DNA of 64,000 nucleotides from CAWACP01 sp963780655 (lineage in GTDB: Bacteria; Acidobacteriota; Terriglobia; Bryobacterales; Bryobacteraceae). The stretch covers positions 1,488,001 to 1,552,000 of the forward strand of contig CAWACP010000004.1 of NCBI GenBank assembly GCA_963780655.1, in the 5' to 3' direction. Position 1 is the first letter of the stretch. Each line of letters opens with the position of its first letter. Shown here piece after piece: positions 61,555 through 64,000 of this stretch. The position numbers and the translations under genes are program-made. Below the pieces are notes generated by a model. It saw only the letters and a list, made by a program, of their open reading frames with translations, did not search any database and was not told where the DNA came from.

Positions 61555-62271
61555 TCAGGGGAGGAGCTGCGCCGATTGCTCGTCCAGGTACAGGTGGGCG
61601 TTGGGATGCCGGCGGAGGACCGTGGCCGGGCACCGCGTCGAGATCTCTTCCTTCAGGGTGCGCGCCACGATCGCTGCCTTGCGCTCGCCGGGGATGGACA
61701 GGATCAGCTCAGGGATGCGGAACAGCGCGGGGATGGTCAGCGTGATGGCGCGCGGGGGCACCGAATCGAGGTCGGGAAACCAGCCCTCGGCTACCTGCTG
61801 TTCGCGGCATTCGCGGTCGAGCATAACGACCTTCGCGTCGACCGGATCGTTGAAGTCGGCCACCGGCGGATCGTTAAATGCCAGATGGCCGTTCTCGCCG
61901 ATTCCGGCCAGGCAGAGTTGTGGCGAGTGGGCGCGCAGCAGTTCGGCATAAGCATCGGCATCGGCTTCGACGCCGTGGAACTCGCGCATGGGCACTTTAC
62001 TGTGAAGCTCGTCGCGCATGTAGCGCCGGAAGGATGCGGGATGCTGGTCGGAGATGCCGACGTATTCATCCATGTGGAAGCCGATCACGCGATCCCAGGG
62101 GATGCCGGGCATTGCGGTGAGCGCGCGCAGGGTCTCCAGTTGCGAAGCGCCCGTAGCGAACACCACAGGCACAAGCGGAAGCTTCTCAGCCAGCGCGCAA
62201 ATGCTTCGAGCGGCGTGCGCGGCGGCCGCGGCCCCGAGGGCTTTTCGATCAGTGTAGGTATGTATGGTCAT
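61555..62271 (-). CDS. nagB: glucosamine-6-phosphate deaminase/isomerase family
   Basis: The 238 residues contain the family motifs VVFATGASQLETLRAL, GFHMDEYVGISDQHPASFRR with the active-site Asp, and GIGENGHLAFNDPP with the catalytic His. NagB converts glucosamine 6-phosphate to fructose 6-phosphate and ammonia. ATG 62271 is clear. It is probably the last gene of a three-gene sugar cluster with the DapA-family protein and the epimerase. Confidence 0.93.
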   Translation of the reverse strand: MTIHTYTDRKALGAAAAAHAARSICALAEKLPLVPVVFATGASQLETLRALTAMPGIPWDRVIGFHMDEYVGISDQHPASFRRYMRDELHSKVPMREFHGVEADADAYAELLRAHSPQLCLAGIGENGHLAFNDPPVADFNDPVDAKVVMLDRECREQQVAEGWFPDLDSVPPRAITLTIPALFRIPELILSIPGERKAAIVARTLKEEISTRCPATVLRRHPNAHLYLDEQSAQLLP

Positions 62272-62278
62272 AAATTAC

Positions 62279-62303
62279 CGCTCCCTCACGGTCGCGGCTC
62301 GGT
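62279..62303. repeat. 25-bp repeat, inverted copy
   Basis: Exact reverse complement of 30268-30292. It lies in the 72-bp gap between nagB and the DapA-family gene, next to a further short inverted repeat (GTAACTGAGCCGGTGACTGA). Confidence 0.75.
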
Positions 62304-62343
62304 AACTGAGCCGGTGACTGAGCCGCGCGTCAGCAAGCGGTAA

Positions 62344-63351
62344 CTACCGCAGCCATTCATCCAGATGCTCCCGAACGAACGCATCATCCTGCAGATGCGG
62401 ATAAGCGCGGCATACGCGGTCGATCTCCTCGCCCTGGCCCGGCGAGAGATCCTCGGCGGGATCGATACACCAGCGGCCTTCGAGCAATCCCTGGCGCCGG
62501 AGCACTTCGTGGATGCCGGCGATACAGCCGTGGAATGCGTGCGCGGCATCGAAGAGCGCCGCATTGGCATCGGTGACCTGCTGGGCCAGCGTGAGCCACT
62601 CGGCGGGAACAGTGCGATCGAGAGCCTTGATGCCGGCGAGCTGCCACACTGCCCGGCTGGTCCACACGGCCCAGTGACCCAGCAATCCGCCAACGATGCG
62701 TAGGCGTTCGCCTCCGATGGCGTATTCGATCAGCAGATCGAAGATGATGTGGTCGTCGTTGCCGGTGTACAGCGCGATCTCGCGGGCACGGCCCGACTCG
62801 GCCACGGCGCGCACAACGTCCAGAGTCTGATATCGATTGAACGGCGCCATCTTAATGGCCACGAGGTTTTCGATCTCCGCGAAGCGGCGCCAGAACGAGT
62901 ACGGCAGAACGCGTCCACCAACCGCGGGCTGCAGGTAGAAGCCGATCACGGGAAGGACCCCGGCAACCGCGCGGGAATGCTCGATCAGCGCGTCCTCGGG
63001 CGCATCGTGCAGGGCGGCGAGGCTCAGCAGCACGGCATCGTAGCCAAGCGACGCGGCGCACTCTGCCTCGGCCAGTGCCTGCTCTGTGCGCCCGCACACG
63101 CCCGCGATCTTCACCACATCGCGCGGCCTCATTTCCTCCATGGCAAGGGCGAGCACGGGCCGGTACAGGCCGGCATCGCGAATCGCGAACTGCGTGGTGT
63201 GGACACCCACGGCGATTCCGCCCGCGCCCGCGGCAAGATAGTATCGCGTGAGAGCGCGCTGCCTCCGCTCGTCCAGTCTGCGTTCGGCGTTCAATGCGAG
63301 CGGGTGCGCCGGGATCACCAGTCCCTCGCGAAGCCTCGCGCGCACATCCAT
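62344..63351 (-). CDS. dihydrodipicolinate synthase (DapA)-like family protein
   Basis: A 335-residue TIM barrel: AAGAGGIAVGVHTTQFAIRD, VIGFYLQPAVGGRVLPYSFW, and NLVAIKMAPFNRYQTLDV with a Lys in the Schiff-base position. The sequence is far from true DapA, so it probably acts on a sugar-derived keto acid. The open frame upstream to 63657 belongs to the neighbouring gene; ATG 63351 lies two bases after that gene's stop, which marks an operon. Substrate and chemistry are not known. Confidence 0.85.
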   Translation of the reverse strand: MDVRARLREGLVIPAHPLALNAERRLDERRQRALTRYYLAAGAGGIAVGVHTTQFAIRDAGLYRPVLALAMEEMRPRDVVKIAGVCGRTEQALAEAECAASLGYDAVLLSLAALHDAPEDALIEHSRAVAGVLPVIGFYLQPAVGGRVLPYSFWRRFAEIENLVAIKMAPFNRYQTLDVVRAVAESGRAREIALYTGNDDHIIFDLLIEYAIGGERLRIVGGLLGHWAVWTSRAVWQLAGIKALDRTVPAEWLTLAQQVTDANAALFDAAHAFHGCIAGIHEVLRRQGLLEGRWCIDPAEDLSPGQGEEIDRVCRAYPHLQDDAFVREHLDEWLR

Positions 63352-63353
63352 GT

Positions 63354-64000
63354 TCAGAACCTGCCGTCCCGAGTCTGGAAATGCGTAGGCTTGTTCAGCA
63401 ACGCGCCGCCGTGCGCGATCCATTCCGCCGTCCAGTCGATCATCTGGCGCGCGGTCACCGACGGGTATCCAAAGAGCTGATGCGCTTTCGCGGCGTTGCT
63501 CAGCAGCGCATCGCCGGATTCCTCGCCGGTGAACAATGGCGCAATGCCGAAGCGCTCGCCGAATTCCTGGGCGACGGAACGCACCGACAGCGTCTCCGGG
63601 CCGGTGACATTCAGAACCAGCGTCGGCGACTGGCAATGCGCGAGCGAGCGGAGGCACACCGAATTGGCGTCGCCCTGCCAGATGACGTTCACCAGACCCA
63701 TACCCACGTCTACCGGACGCCGCTCGAACACGGCGAGGCCGATGTCGATGAGCACGCCGTAACGCAGATCGATGGCGTAGTTCAGCCGCAGCAGGGCCAC
63801 CGGCGTTCCAAACTCGCGCGAGCCGTACTCGAACATCCGCTCCCGGCCGAGGGCCGATTGCGCGTACTCGCCCTCGGGCGCAACCGGCGTCGACTCTGTC
63901 GCGCCGCCCAGGACCGCCGGGCGCCGACCATAAACGTTTCCAGTAGAGAATGCCGCAATCCGCGAATTGCGGAACCGCCGCGCCACCAGACCGGGCAGAA
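63354..64000 (-). CDS. NAD-dependent epimerase/dehydratase, partial (runs off the right edge)
   Basis: The last about 215 residues of an extended short-chain dehydrogenase: SRIAAFSTGNVYGRRPAVLG, EGEYAQSALGRERMFEYG, VALLRLNYAIDLRYGVLIDI and VLNVTGPETLSVRSVAQEFG. The N-terminal Rossmann nucleotide site lies outside the window. The usual Tyr-x-x-x-Lys catalytic pair is not present in this form: after the Tyr of GEYAQSALGRE there is no Lys at +4. The frame stays open at the window edge. Confidence 0.88.
   Translation of the reverse strand, partial: LPGLVARRFRNSRIAAFSTGNVYGRRPAVLGGATESTPVAPEGEYAQSALGRERMFEYGSREFGTPVALLRLNYAIDLRYGVLIDIGLAVFERRPVDVGMGLVNVIWQGDANSVCLRSLAHCQSPTLVLNVTGPETLSVRSVAQEFGERFGIAPLFTGEESGDALLSNAAKAHQLFGYPSVTARQMIDWTAEWIAHGGALLNKPTHFQTRDGRF

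Overview
This window looks like chromosomal DNA of an Acidobacteriota member, most likely of the Bryobacterales / Candidatus Solibacter type. That is an inference from gene content, not a database result. The indications are high GC, two very large MacB/FtsX-like 'ADOP' permeases (803 and 826 aa), a decayed WD40-like (PD40) gene, many small secreted proteins, TTG/GTG starts, and dense palindromic intergenic repeats with GTGGGGC/GCCCCAC ends. No rRNA, tRNA, CRISPR array or prophage was seen.

Left part (1-23 kb): a gene of unknown function running into an orphan Phd/YefM-type antitoxin; cobalamin-dependent methionine synthase (metH); a membrane protein with PH-like features; a SRPBCC (AHSA1-like)/ArsR pair under a promoter flanked by two identical palindromes; a VapBC module; two paralogous APC amino-acid permeases; two CPBP-family membrane proteases; secreted proteins; a PilZ-J domain fusion protein; rpiB; a LigD-type polymerase and truA.

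Middle part (23-45 kb): two ADOP permeases flanking a TonB-domain protein; an HU-like gene followed by a site-2 protease; flavin reductase, response regulator, thiol peroxidase, PilZ protein and a DapA-family aldolase; a 2,023-bp IS1634-family element; a LarA/DUF2088-like protein; a lone Flp pilin; a multi-span glycosyltransferase-like protein; msrA; and a lipoprotein with an NtrB/NtrC-like two-component system.

Right part (45-64 kb): a small Lys-rich secreted protein and an orphan CHASE2 protein; a secreted PIG-L deacetylase, a 42-aa membrane microprotein and a sodium:solute symporter; a second VapBC; a second nearly identical IS copy; a Tat-exported TIM-barrel protein; secreted hydrolase; FecR and ECF sigma factor; lysA; a GAF-GAF-PP2C phosphatase; and a sugar-catabolism cluster (glucosamine-6-phosphate deaminase, DapA-family protein, and an NAD epimerase cut by the window edge).

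The most interesting observations are a modular family of intergenic hairpin repeats, some placed exactly on stop codons; a twin operator around the SRPBCC/ArsR promoter; a PD40 pseudogene whose middle appears inverted; the two IS copies with clear inverted repeats and target duplications; and the PilZ-J fusion. I did not find a convincing, completely new multi-gene system. The best candidates for unexplored biology are the repeat family, the PilZ-J protein and the small-protein/transporter and small-protein/CHASE2 pairs.
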